Positions 13,196-20,086 of a stretch of DNA of 32,759 nt are shown in pieces (position 1 is the stretch's first letter; each line of letters opens with the position of its first letter). The notes under the pieces were generated by a model. The model made no database searches, was not told where the DNA came from, and saw nothing but the letters and a program-made list of their open reading frames with translations. Source of the stretch: Oscillospiraceae bacterium (GTDB lineage Bacteria > Bacillota > Clostridia > Oscillospirales > UBA929); assembly GCA_009782385.1 (NCBI GenBank), contig WRJE01000018.1:1-32759 (forward strand), read 5' to 3'. The position numbers were made by a program, and so were the translations under genes.

Positions 13196-15472
13196 TTAAT
13201 CATTTATACTGGTGTCGCGGAACTCGATGTTGACGACCCAACCGAGGTTTACATCCGTACCCGCCGGGGGATCCTGCACCGCCGCAACAATGGTAGAGGA
13301 GTATACGCCTGTCGCGCCGGAAACCCTCAAATACAATCCCGCGTCCGTTATCAGTTTGTTGGCTTGCTCGGGGGATTTGCCGATTACATTCGGGATTGTC
13401 ACCATTGTTTCGGGTTTATCGGAATCCGTGTACAGCACGATTTCAGCCGTTGCCGGGATGATAACGCCCGCTATGGGCAGTTGGTCGATAACCGTATCGC
13501 CTTCGCCCTCAGTGCGGTATTTCAGCCCCTCATTCTTGGCGGCATCGATTGCGTCATCAAGACTAAGACCCTTAAACGTGGGGGTTTGCAGTTCCCTGCC
13601 CGCTAAATCATCGGCGGAATACTGCGGCTTAACGCCGATATACGGCAGTATGTCCGCCATTATGCGCCCCGCGAGCGGCGCGCCCATATTGCCGCCTGAG
13701 CGGAGCAATAACGGTCCGCCCGGCTCGTCAAGCGCAACGAGAAGCGCAATCTGCGGATCGTCCGCCGGAGCGAACCCAACGAACGACACAACATATTTAC
13801 CCAACCGTTCGTCCTCGGACAGATATGTTTTCTGCGATGTGCCTGTCTTGCCGCTGATACGGTAACCTTTTACCTGCGCGTTCTTGCCCGTTCCGACACT
13901 GACGACCCCCTCAAGTGCCTCACGCACAAGAGCGGAAGTCTCCTCGGAGACGACCTGCCGCACGACTGTGGGTGAATATTCCTCGACAATCATACCCGAT
14001 GGGTCTGTAAAAGCCGATAATATATGCGGTTTCATCAGTTTGCCGCCGTTCATAACCGCAGACGTGGCGGTTATTAACTGCATGGGCGTGAGGTTTAAGG
14101 TCTGACCGAAAGAATAGGTGGCAAGCGTGAGGTCGCTGTAATTGTACTGCTCCCATGAGTGTATAACGCTGTTAGATTCACCCGGGATGTCCACGCCTGT
14201 TTTTTCGTAAAAACCGAAAGCGTGGGCGTAATCCCAGAACTTCTGTCTCCCGATTCTCAATCCAACGCTGATGAACACGGGGTTGCATGAGTTTTGAATA
14301 CCCTCAAGGAACGACTGCCCGCCGTGTCCTATACGTTTATGGCAGTGTATCGGCTTATCCCAACCCGCAACGCGGATACTGCCGCCGCAGGAGAAACGGT
14401 CGTTCATACTTACGACTTTTTCCTCCAACGCGATTGCGGCGGTTATTATCTTGAATGTCGAACCCGGTTCATATGTATCGCTCAGTGCCTTGTTGCGATA
14501 CTGAGCAAGCAGGGCTTCGGAGCGCAGTTTGTCGAGTTCCTCGCCTTCAAGCCCTGCTAACTGCGCCTGTACGGCGGGGTCGGTTATCACGGTACGGTTA
14601 TTTAGGTCGTATGACGGCGATGTGGCTATGGCAAGGATGCCGCCTGTCTTTACGTCCATGACGATGCCGAAAGCCCGTTTGGACACTTGATTTTCAATCA
14701 CGGCGGTCGCCAAATGTTTTTCGAGAAAATGCTGTATTATCTCATCGAGGGTCAGCACCATATTAAGCCCGGAAGTTGCGTCGATGTATCTCTCAAACGG
14801 TTGGGGCAAAGTCTTTCCGCCGCTCTCGCGCGTTGAGACAATCCTGCCGGGTGTTCCTGTTAGCTTCTCGTTATATTGCAGTTCAAGCCCTTCAAGCCCT
14901 ATGCCGTCCGTGCTTATAAAGCCTATGGTGTTAGAGGCAAAGTTGCCGTAGGGATAATAACGCTTTGTGTCGGGATCGAGATAAACCGTGCTTTTAAGAT
15001 TGTTTTCGTCTATGAACACGCGCACTTTTTCGGCTTCATCGCGTTCTATTTTTTGCTTTATCGCCACATATGCCCGATTCGCTTCTTTGTTTTTCTTAAT
15101 TTTTTCGGCTACATCCTCAGCGTCAAGCTCAAGAATTTCGGCAAGACTTTCACTTATGAACTCCATGTCCTCGGCATCGACATTTCGCGGGTTAACACTG
15201 ACTGTGTTGACGCTCGCGCTTACAGCGAGTGTCTTCATGTTGCGGTCGTATATAGTGCCGCGAGCGGGCGCGAGAATCGTGTCGCTCGTCTGCTGCTGGA
15301 CAGCCTTTTCCTGATACAGTTCATGGTTGGTTATCTGAACTTGGAACAGCTTAATCGCTACAGGCACAAAAATAGCGACACCGAACAAGCCCATCAATAT
15401 AATGGTGCGTACAAGTATGCCGCGGTGCGCCAACTGCGAGGGAGTATATTCAGGTTTTTTTCTTTTTCTCAA
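13196..15472 (-). CDS. ftsI: class B penicillin-binding protein with two PASTA domains (FtsI/SpoVD type)
   Basis: A septal DD-transpeptidase that crosslinks the glycan made by FtsW. The 758-aa protein has one N-terminal membrane helix (about residues 20-45) and a PBP dimerisation region (70-230). The transpeptidase carries STFK at 338-341, SCN at 395-397 and KTG at 542-544. Two C-terminal PASTA repeats (about 629-683 and 691-752) are as in SpoVD/PBP2x-type proteins. I chose the TTG at 15472 because GGGGTG lies seven bases upstream; the earlier TTG at 15493 falls in repeat sequence with no ribosome site. It is the only class B PBP in the cluster, so it may serve division and sporulation. The upstream leader carries a family-2 and a family-1 repeat. 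Confidence 0.94.
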   Translation of the reverse strand: MRKRKKPEYTPSQLAHRGILVRTIILMGLFGVAIFVPVAIKLFQVQITNHELYQEKAVQQQTSDTILAPARGTIYDRNMKTLAVSASVNTVSVNPRNVDAEDMEFISESLAEILELDAEDVAEKIKKNKEANRAYVAIKQKIERDEAEKVRVFIDENNLKSTVYLDPDTKRYYPYGNFASNTIGFISTDGIGLEGLELQYNEKLTGTPGRIVSTRESGGKTLPQPFERYIDATSGLNMVLTLDEIIQHFLEKHLATAVIENQVSKRAFGIVMDVKTGGILAIATSPSYDLNNRTVITDPAVQAQLAGLEGEELDKLRSEALLAQYRNKALSDTYEPGSTFKIITAAIALEEKVVSMNDRFSCGGSIRVAGWDKPIHCHKRIGHGGQSFLEGIQNSCNPVFISVGLRIGRQKFWDYAHAFGFYEKTGVDIPGESNSVIHSWEQYNYSDLTLATYSFGQTLNLTPMQLITATSAVMNGGKLMKPHILSAFTDPSGMIVEEYSPTVVRQVVSEETSALVREALEGVVSVGTGKNAQVKGYRISGKTGTSQKTYLSEDERLGKYVVSFVGFAPADDPQIALLVALDEPGGPLLLRSGGNMGAPLAGRIMADILPYIGVKPQYSADDLAGRELQTPTFKGLSLDDAIDAAKNEGLKYRTEGEGDTVIDQLPIAGVIIPATAEIVLYTDSDKPETMVTIPNVIGKSPEQANKLITDAGLYLRVSGATGVYSSTIVAAVQDPPAGTDVNLGWVVNIEFRDTSIND

Positions 15473-15490
15473 ATTACAACACCCCGATAG

Positions 15491-15544
15491 CAATTAACAA
15501 TTAACAGTTAACAATTAACAATGGTAATTGTATAGTTAACAATG
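15491..15544 (-). repeat. family-2 AT-rich repeat upstream of ftsI
   Basis: Read on the - strand it carries CCATTGTTAATTGTTA and TGTTAATTGTTAATTG, matching the copies at 16144 and 20021 but in opposite orientation. It abuts the ftsI leader. Confidence 0.75.
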
Positions 15545-15552
15545 AGAGGAAC

Positions 15553-15577
15553 GTGGGCGGTCAATGACCGTCCCTAC
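15553..15577. repeat. family-1 half element between ftsL and ftsI
   Basis: GTGGGCGGTCAATGACCGTC then CCTAC: one hairpin (GGTC / GACC core) with a CCCTAC end. Confidence 0.7.
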
Positions 15578-15593
15578 TACTATATAAGACAAG

Positions 15594-16070
15594 TCACTTG
15601 AATATGCCGGATATATTGTTTGTGATTTTTGATTTTAGTGAAACTTTGCCGTACAATTCGGCTTTTTCCTCGCCGGACATATCAATATAGGTGATTTGGC
15701 GGCGGTCAAGTTTGACAAAACCTAAGTCTCTAATAGCTATTTCAGAAATTTCATCGAGCGTGATACGGCTCTCCAACGCGGCGGTCAGTACCGCCTGTTC
15801 ACGGACGGCTTCGGTCATTTCTTTCGTCAGCCGCGAATTTGACGCGCTGAGCGCGCTTATTTGAGCGTGGCTCAATACTAAGAGCAGCACGCCTCCCATA
15901 AAAAATATAAAGAGCAGTACAGAAGATAACCTCAGGCTCACGCGATGTGTCCTGCGTACCGTTACCGGTATTTCTTGATTTGCCGCCACGGCTTCCCTTA
16001 CCCGTGTACGCGGATCGAATCTTGCCAGATCAACTCCGAGTTCAGATACGCTTCGCGCTGTTACATCCAT
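15594..16070 (-). CDS. ftsL: cell division protein FtsL
   Basis: A 158-aa bitopic divisome protein. A cytoplasmic tail of about 45 residues precedes one membrane helix (LRLSSVLLFIFFMGGVLLLV). A heptad-like extracellular coiled coil follows (ISALSASNSRLTKEMTEAVRE), then the DivIC/FtsL-type tail containing DEISEIAIRDLGFVKLDR. It forms a complex with DivIC and FtsQ that activates FtsW-FtsI. The sequence is poorly conserved as usual for the family; position between rsmH and ftsI plus topology make the call. AGGAG lies ten bases before ATG. Confidence 0.85.
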   Translation of the reverse strand: MDVTARSVSELGVDLARFDPRTRVREAVAANQEIPVTVRRTHRVSLRLSSVLLFIFFMGGVLLLVLSHAQISALSASNSRLTKEMTEAVREQAVLTAALESRITLDEISEIAIRDLGFVKLDRRQITYIDMSGEEKAELYGKVSLKSKITNNISGIFK

Positions 16071-16116
16071 GTCCGGCTCTCCTTTTTGCGGTTGTTTTAC
16101 ATTGGAACATTTTATA

Positions 16117-16141
16117 CGGGATGACCAAGGGCATCCCCTAC
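16117..16141. repeat. family-1 half element between rsmH and ftsL
   Basis: CGGGATGACCAAGGGCATCC then CCTAC: a GGGATG / CATCCC stem with the constant CCCTAC end. It abuts a family-2 repeat on its right. Confidence 0.65.
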
Positions 16142-16143
16142 GT

Positions 16144-16199
16144 CATTGTTAATTGAATAATTACCATTGTTAATTGTTATTTATTAATTGTTAATTAAT
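16144..16199 (+). repeat. family-2 AT-rich repeat at the 3' end of rsmH
   Basis: ATTACCATTGTTAATTG and ATTAATTGTTAATTAA. The last two codons and the stop of rsmH (16199-16191) lie inside it. It aligns over its length with 20021-20086. Confidence 0.75.
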
Positions 16200-17084
16200 C
16201 TTCTCCGCCGCGCGGAGTTTCGCGCTGCGGGCGCGGCGGTTAGGGTCGCTGTCATTCGCCGTTACGGGTCGGCGTGTGATTATCTCCAACGCGGGTTTGA
16301 ACCCGCATATGCACTTAGGAAAGTCCGGCGGGCAGGTGCAGCCCGTGCTGTAACGCTGAAAGGTAGTTTTTACAAGCCTGTCTTCTAACGAGTGGAAGGA
16401 GATAACCGCTATGCGCCCCCCGGGGTTCAGTAAGCCGATTGCCGCGTTCAGTCCCTCTTCCAACGCGCCCATTTCATCGTTGACAGCTATGCGTATTGCC
16501 TGAAATGTTCTCATGGCGGGGTGCTGAGGTTCTCTTAGAGCTTTTGAAGGCAGTGCTTTCTTTATTATTTCCACTAATTCCGATGTTGAATCAATCGGTT
16601 TACGTTCGCGGTTTTTTACTATGTGATATGCTATACGTTCGGCATACCGCTCCTCGCCCCACTCGCGGATTATCCATTCAAGCTGATCCTTGGAGTATCC
16701 GTTGACGACTATGTGCGCGTCAAGCGTTTGATTGGTGTTCATTCGCATATCCAGCTTCGCGTCTTTGTGATAGGAAAAACCGCGTTCGGCTTCATCGAGC
16801 TGCGGTGATGATACCCCTAAATCAAACAGCACACCGTCCGCGCCCGAATCGCACAGTGAGAGCATTTCGCGGAAATTCGCGTGATGTACGGTAACGCGCG
16901 GGTCGTCCGTTCCAACCGATGCTTGGGGGTCTTGGTCGAAGCAGATTACGCGCCCGCCTGTCAGACGTTCCAGTATCGCGCGTGTATGCCCTCCCCTGCC
17001 CATTGTCGCGTCTATATAAACGCCGTTGGGCTTTATATCGAGAAAATCTATACATTCATCCAATAAAACGGGTATGTGTGACAT
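16191..17084 (-). CDS. rsmH: 16S rRNA (cytosine-1402-N4) methyltransferase RsmH
   Basis: An SAM-dependent enzyme (297 aa) that N4-methylates C1402 in the decoding centre of 16S rRNA. It shows the SAM-binding ATMGRGGHT (residues 26-34) and LFDLGVSSPQLDEAERGFSY. RMNTNQTLDA, HPAMRTFQAIRIAVNDE and VISFHSLEDRLVK follow, and the C-terminus RARSAKLRAAEKI is standard. I chose ATG 17084, one base after the mraZ stop, because homologues begin at HIPVLL. The longer frame reads back into mraZ and is not needed. The final Asn codon and stop come from an AT-rich repeat, with no loss of conserved sequence. Confidence 0.97.
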   Translation of the reverse strand: MSHIPVLLDECIDFLDIKPNGVYIDATMGRGGHTRAILERLTGGRVICFDQDPQASVGTDDPRVTVHHANFREMLSLCDSGADGVLFDLGVSSPQLDEAERGFSYHKDAKLDMRMNTNQTLDAHIVVNGYSKDQLEWIIREWGEERYAERIAYHIVKNRERKPIDSTSELVEIIKKALPSKALREPQHPAMRTFQAIRIAVNDEMGALEEGLNAAIGLLNPGGRIAVISFHSLEDRLVKTTFQRYSTGCTCPPDFPKCICGFKPALEIITRRPVTANDSDPNRRARSAKLRAAEKIN

Positions 17085-17085
17085 A

Positions 17086-17505
17086 TTAAAATCCCAGTTC
17101 GTCCATCGCGGCGGCAAGGTTTTCAGCCGTCATTGACGAGCTTTCCAACTCATCCCAGCGGGATGCGTTCCATATCTCAACCCTGTCCGACACACCTGCT
17201 ACCACCGCTTCTTTTTCTATAAAGGCGTAATCGCGCAGAACCTGCGGCAGTGATATACGCCCTTGTGCGTCAGGTTCGCACTGCTGTGCCGAACCGAAAA
17301 ACATTCTTTGCATATTACGCGCCTTTGACAGCGGCAGTTCGCTGATTTTATTAGTAAGCTCCGCCCATTTATCAGAAGAATAAACCGCGATGCAATTATC
17401 AAGACCGCGTGTTATATAATACACTTCACCCATGGTTTCTCTCAGTTTAGCGGGCATGAACAGCCGCCCCTTGGCATCAACGCTGTGTCGGTAACTGCCG
17501 TTCAT
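17086..17505 (-). CDS. mraZ: transcriptional regulator MraZ
   Basis: The first gene of the dcw operon, encoding a 139-aa AbrB-fold DNA-binding protein that forms rings and regulates its own operon. Both MraZ half-domains are seen: SVDAKGRLFMPAKLRE near the N-terminus and EPDAQGRISLPQVLRDYA in the middle, each with the DxxGR signature. A strong AGGGGGGAT ribosome site precedes ATG. A near-consensus promoter and a set of GTGG boxes lie just upstream, which fits autoregulation. rsmH follows after one base. Confidence 0.96.
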   Translation of the reverse strand: MNGSYRHSVDAKGRLFMPAKLRETMGEVYYITRGLDNCIAVYSSDKWAELTNKISELPLSKARNMQRMFFGSAQQCEPDAQGRISLPQVLRDYAFIEKEAVVAGVSDRVEIWNASRWDELESSSMTAENLAAAMDELGF

Positions 17506-17520
17506 ATTATCCCCCCTAAT

Positions 17521-17558
17521 CCACCACTATTAACCACATTGGTAACAGTATAAACCAC
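17521..17558 (-). promoter_or_regulatory. MraZ-type operator: spaced GTGG boxes
   Basis: On the - strand GTGG occurs at 17558-17555, 17537-17534, 17527-17524 and 17524-17521, with box starts 21 and then 10 bases apart. This helical phasing is expected for MraZ binding repeats upstream of mraZ. The first box lies in the promoter spacer beside the -10 and the others lie just downstream, which suits repression. Confidence 0.65.
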
Positions 17559-17575
17559 GCCAAATAATAAGTCAA
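17547..17575 (-). promoter_or_regulatory. dcw operon (mraZ) promoter
   Basis: On the - strand TTGACT (17575-17570), a 17-base spacer, then TATACT (17552-17547), 42 bases before the mraZ start. Confidence 0.85.
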
Positions 17576-17690
17576 GTGTTTTTTTGAGAAAATCAAATAT
17601 TTAATTGCCGATAAAGCCGTATTTTTGCAAAAACAAGGCGAATATGTCACGAAACGTATGTTCTATGTTTTTGCAAAAGCACAAGATAAT

Positions 17691-17713
17691 GGCGCACGTT
17701 TGAAACGTGCGCC
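17691..17713 (-). terminator. hairpin after the coiled-coil gene
   Basis: Perfect arms GGCGCACGTTT and AAACGTGCGCC around a single G make a strong hairpin 24 bases after the stop of the 17737-18294 gene. The T run is poor, but its place between two transcription units suits termination. Confidence 0.6.
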
Positions 17714-17736
17714 ACAATATATATGTATGTGTTTCT

Positions 17737-18294
17737 TTACGAATCGTGTGGTTTTACAGTGTGGTGTTTCGCGTCACGCAGCTTTGGCTCGTGGTGTCTT
17801 GCCTTAGACATGACAGCCTTAAAGTCGCTGCGGGCTTTTTTCACGTCTTGAAGCGCGAGAGCTATTGTATCCTCTGATTTTCTAAGGGCATTATCGAGAT
17901 AATCGCTTGCGGCTTTTCGTATTTCATAGGAGCGTGTCTCCGCCTCCGTCACCATGTCGCGGGATTTGCGTTCGGCATCGGAAACCATGTTATTTGCTCT
18001 GGAGCGTGCGGAATTAAGTATTTCCTCTTGCGACACCATCTTTTTGGCGTGTTCTTCGGCTTGACGGCGCGTTGCGTCCGCTTCCCTTTTCGCGCTGCTT
18101 ATAACCTCGTTGCGCGATTCGACTATTGTCTGCGCCTGCTTTATATCTTCGGGCAGTGTGTGGCGTATTTCATCGAGCAATCCAAGCACTTTGTCCCTGT
18201 CAAGCACACAGCGATCCGCGCCGAACGGCAGCGAAAACGCATCCTGCACCATATCATACAACTTGTCCAACAATTCGGTTGCTATACCGGACAT
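17737..18294 (-). CDS. coiled-coil (DivIVA/ATPase-subunit-like) protein downstream of coaD
   Basis: A 185-aa soluble protein with no enzymatic motif. Residues about 50-160 form a long charged coiled coil rich in Ala, Arg, Glu and Lys (SSAKREADATRRQAEEHAKK, MVSDAERKSRDMVTEAE). Such proteins are often labelled ATPase or V-type ATPase subunit H by similarity to coiled coils, and a DivIVA-like scaffold is an alternative. It is commonly found after coaD in Clostridia, which supports a conserved but unassigned role. The start overlaps coaD by 13 bases with GAGG upstream, so it is coupled to coaD. A hairpin follows the stop. Confidence 0.75.
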   Translation of the reverse strand: MSGIATELLDKLYDMVQDAFSLPFGADRCVLDRDKVLGLLDEIRHTLPEDIKQAQTIVESRNEVISSAKREADATRRQAEEHAKKMVSQEEILNSARSRANNMVSDAERKSRDMVTEAETRSYEIRKAASDYLDNALRKSEDTIALALQDVKKARSDFKAVMSKARHHEPKLRDAKHHTVKPHDS

Positions 18295-18764
18295 AAAACA
18301 TCCTCTACCTTCTTCAAAATCGCGGGGGATATAAAGTCGCTGATGTCGCCGCCCAACGCGCCGATTTCCTTGACCGCGCCGGAGCTGAGATAGTGGAACT
18401 TTTCGCCCGCCGTTAAGAACAGCGTGTCAAGATTCGGATTCATCTTGCGGTTGAGAAGTGCCATCTGAAACTCCATCTCGAAGTCTGACATCGCGCGGAG
18501 ACCTTTTACGATAACCGCCGCGCCGTGTTTTTTCGCGTAATCCGCCAACAGTTCGTCAGAACTATCCACTTTAACATTGGGTATGGCGTTCGTTATCAGC
18601 TTCAACATCTCCACCCGTTCGGCGGATGAAAACAGCGTCTGCTTTCGTTTGTTCAACATACAGGCAACAATCAGTTCATCGAAAATCCCGGCGGCGCGGG
18701 TGATTATATCTAGGTGACCGAGCGTCGGCGGGTCAAAACTCCCCGGATAAATTGCTATTTTCAT
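18282..18764 (-). CDS. coaD: phosphopantetheine adenylyltransferase CoaD
   Basis: The penultimate step of coenzyme A synthesis: it adenylates 4'-phosphopantetheine with ATP. The 160-aa length is normal. The nucleotidyltransferase signature IYPGSFDPPTLGHLD includes the catalytic TxGH at residues 14-17. VKGLRAMSDFEMEFQMALLN binds the substrate, and FHYLSSGAVKEIGALGGD is the C-terminal motif. AGGAGA precedes ATG. In Firmicutes coaD usually follows rsmD directly; here a PIN toxin/antitoxin pair sits between them. Confidence 0.97.
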   Translation of the reverse strand: MKIAIYPGSFDPPTLGHLDIITRAAGIFDELIVACMLNKRKQTLFSSAERVEMLKLITNAIPNVKVDSSDELLADYAKKHGAAVIVKGLRAMSDFEMEFQMALLNRKMNPNLDTLFLTAGEKFHYLSSGAVKEIGALGGDISDFISPAILKKVEDVLCPV

Positions 18765-18774
18765 GAGTTCTCCT

Positions 18775-19185
18775 TTACCGAATCCATAAAAATTTAATAA
18801 TATCTGTCAATATGTCCATCTCGTGATGATCTGCTGTTACAAGATACCCGTCACGGCTTACCGCTTCCGCGATAACGATTGAGTCGGCAAGCGACATACG
18901 GCGATACTCTGATTTAATCCGTCCGGCTTCAATTAGTACATCCATACTTATATCAGTAATTTCAACGATTGAATTAACGACACTTTTTAGTATTGTATCG
19001 GCATATTCTTTTCCATGTACTCTCCTGAAACCGTAATATACTTCAAGTAAATTCACCTTATTTACAACAAGGTATGCGTTGCCATTCATTGCTTCTTCGT
19101 ATATTTCGGCAACGGTTAACGCTCCATCTTCTTGTTTAATAGCCGCAATTAAAGCGCAAGCGTCAAGAATGTAAGTCTTTTTCAT
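18775..19185 (-). CDS. PIN-domain ribonuclease toxin (VapC-like)
   Basis: A 136-aa PIN-domain protein, the likely toxin of a type II module. The acidic Mg2+-binding residues are in place: Asp in YILDACALIAAI near the start, Glu in NLLEVYYGF, Asp in LADSIVIAEA and Asp in VTADHHEMD. PIN toxins of this class cut tRNA or mRNA; the target here is unknown. I chose ATG 19185, which gives the standard MKKTYILDA start; a TTG 11 codons earlier lacks conservation. It overlaps the upstream antitoxin gene by 23 bases, the usual coupling of antitoxin and toxin. Confidence 0.85.
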   Translation of the reverse strand: MKKTYILDACALIAAIKQEDGALTVAEIYEEAMNGNAYLVVNKVNLLEVYYGFRRVHGKEYADTILKSVVNSIVEITDISMDVLIEAGRIKSEYRRMSLADSIVIAEAVSRDGYLVTADHHEMDILTDIIKFLWIR

Positions 19186-19411
19186 ATTCAGTTTCTCTTT
19201 CTTCACGTCTGCAAGCAAGAAATTTTTCCACAGTCAAGTCGCTGTCAGCCGCTATTCCAAGGAAAGGACAGCTATATTTCTCTCTTGCCGCTTCATCAAT
19301 AGGTATTATAGTTATAACACGATTAAGTTCTTGAATTTTTACTTTTTGAGTTTTCAAAGCTGTTAATAAATACGATGACATATTATTTATATCCATTATT
19401 CTTTCGGTCAT
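19163..19411 (-). CDS. predicted antitoxin partner of the PIN-domain toxin
   Basis: An 82-aa acidic protein directly upstream of and overlapping the PIN gene. The C-terminal part (SDLTVEKFLACRREERETEYE) has the short helical, charged tail common in antitoxins that wrap a PIN toxin. The N-terminal part shows no DNA-binding fold that I can name. The assignment is therefore by size, order and overlap more than by family. GGATAAT lies just before ATG. The pair has no visible promoter of its own beyond the 44 bases to rsmD, so it may be read with the rsmD-coaD operon. Confidence 0.7.
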   Translation of the reverse strand: MTERIMDINNMSSYLLTALKTQKVKIQELNRVITIIPIDEAAREKYSCPFLGIAADSDLTVEKFLACRREERETEYEKDLHS

Positions 19412-19455
19412 AATATTATCCTTTCATTCAGAACACAACTCACCCGTATTGTTGC

Positions 19456-19986
19456 CTACAATTTCGTATAAACAGTTATATGTTTGCCTGAGTAATTATA
19501 CGCCGATTTGCGGTAACCCGTCATCTCACCCTGCTCGTGTAACCCCTCACAGACTATTATACCACCTGTCCGCAAAATGTCAATCGCGGATATTTCCGTC
19601 AACGCGCCGTTCAGTAGTTTCGAGTTATACGGCGGATCGAGAAAAATGAGATCATAACGCTCTTTTGAAGCACGGATAAAGCTAATGGCTTCTGTCTTTC
19701 TGATACCCGCTTTATCCGTAAATCCGGTAACTTCAAGATTTTTCTTGATTACCGAAGTATCTTTATCCACAAAGTCAACCCATGCCGCCCCCCTGCTTAG
19801 AGCTTCGATTCCAAGCTGTCCCGTGCCCGCGAATAAGTCGAGTACACGCCGCCCCTCGATATCGAACTGTATGATATTAAATATGGATTCCTTTATATGC
19901 GCGGAAGTCGGACGCAGACCTTCCGCGTCGCCGCCTGTAAAGGAATACAGCTTGCGCCCTTTGGCAGTGCCGGTAATTACTCTCAT
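19456..19986 (-). CDS. rsmD: 16S rRNA (guanine-966-N2) methyltransferase RsmD
   Basis: An SAM-dependent enzyme (176 aa) methylating G966 of 16S rRNA. Motifs are MRVITGTAKGRKL at the start, LRPTSAHIKESIFNII, the SAM loop VLDLFAGTGQLGIEALSRGA and the catalytic LIFLDPPYN (DPPY). I chose ATG 19986 with GGAGGG seven bases upstream; the longer frame runs into the AT-rich repeat. Its classic neighbour coaD lies downstream but is separated by the PIN module, and uvrC is upstream. Confidence 0.96.
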   Translation of the reverse strand: MRVITGTAKGRKLYSFTGGDAEGLRPTSAHIKESIFNIIQFDIEGRRVLDLFAGTGQLGIEALSRGAAWVDFVDKDTSVIKKNLEVTGFTDKAGIRKTEAISFIRASKERYDLIFLDPPYNSKLLNGALTEISAIDILRTGGIIVCEGLHEQGEMTGYRKSAYNYSGKHITVYTKL

Positions 19987-20020
19987 TTGTACCCTCCATG
20001 GAGAACGCGCTATGCGTGCA

Positions 20021-20086
20021 GTTAATAAATTAATTGTTAATTGATGAATTGCCATTGTTAATTGTTATCTGTTAATTGTTAATTGG
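20021..20086 (+). repeat. family-2 AT-rich repeat at the truncated 3' end of uvrC
   Basis: GCCATTGTTAATTGTTA and TGTTAATTGTTAATTGG, matching the copy at 16144-16199 across about 45 bases. The last codons (PINN) and the stop of uvrC fall inside it. Confidence 0.75.

Noticed and set aside
13154-13606. 150-aa + strand frame over the ftsI 3' end
   Set aside because: It starts in a family-1 repeat and is antisense to the PASTA-encoding region; no protein family.
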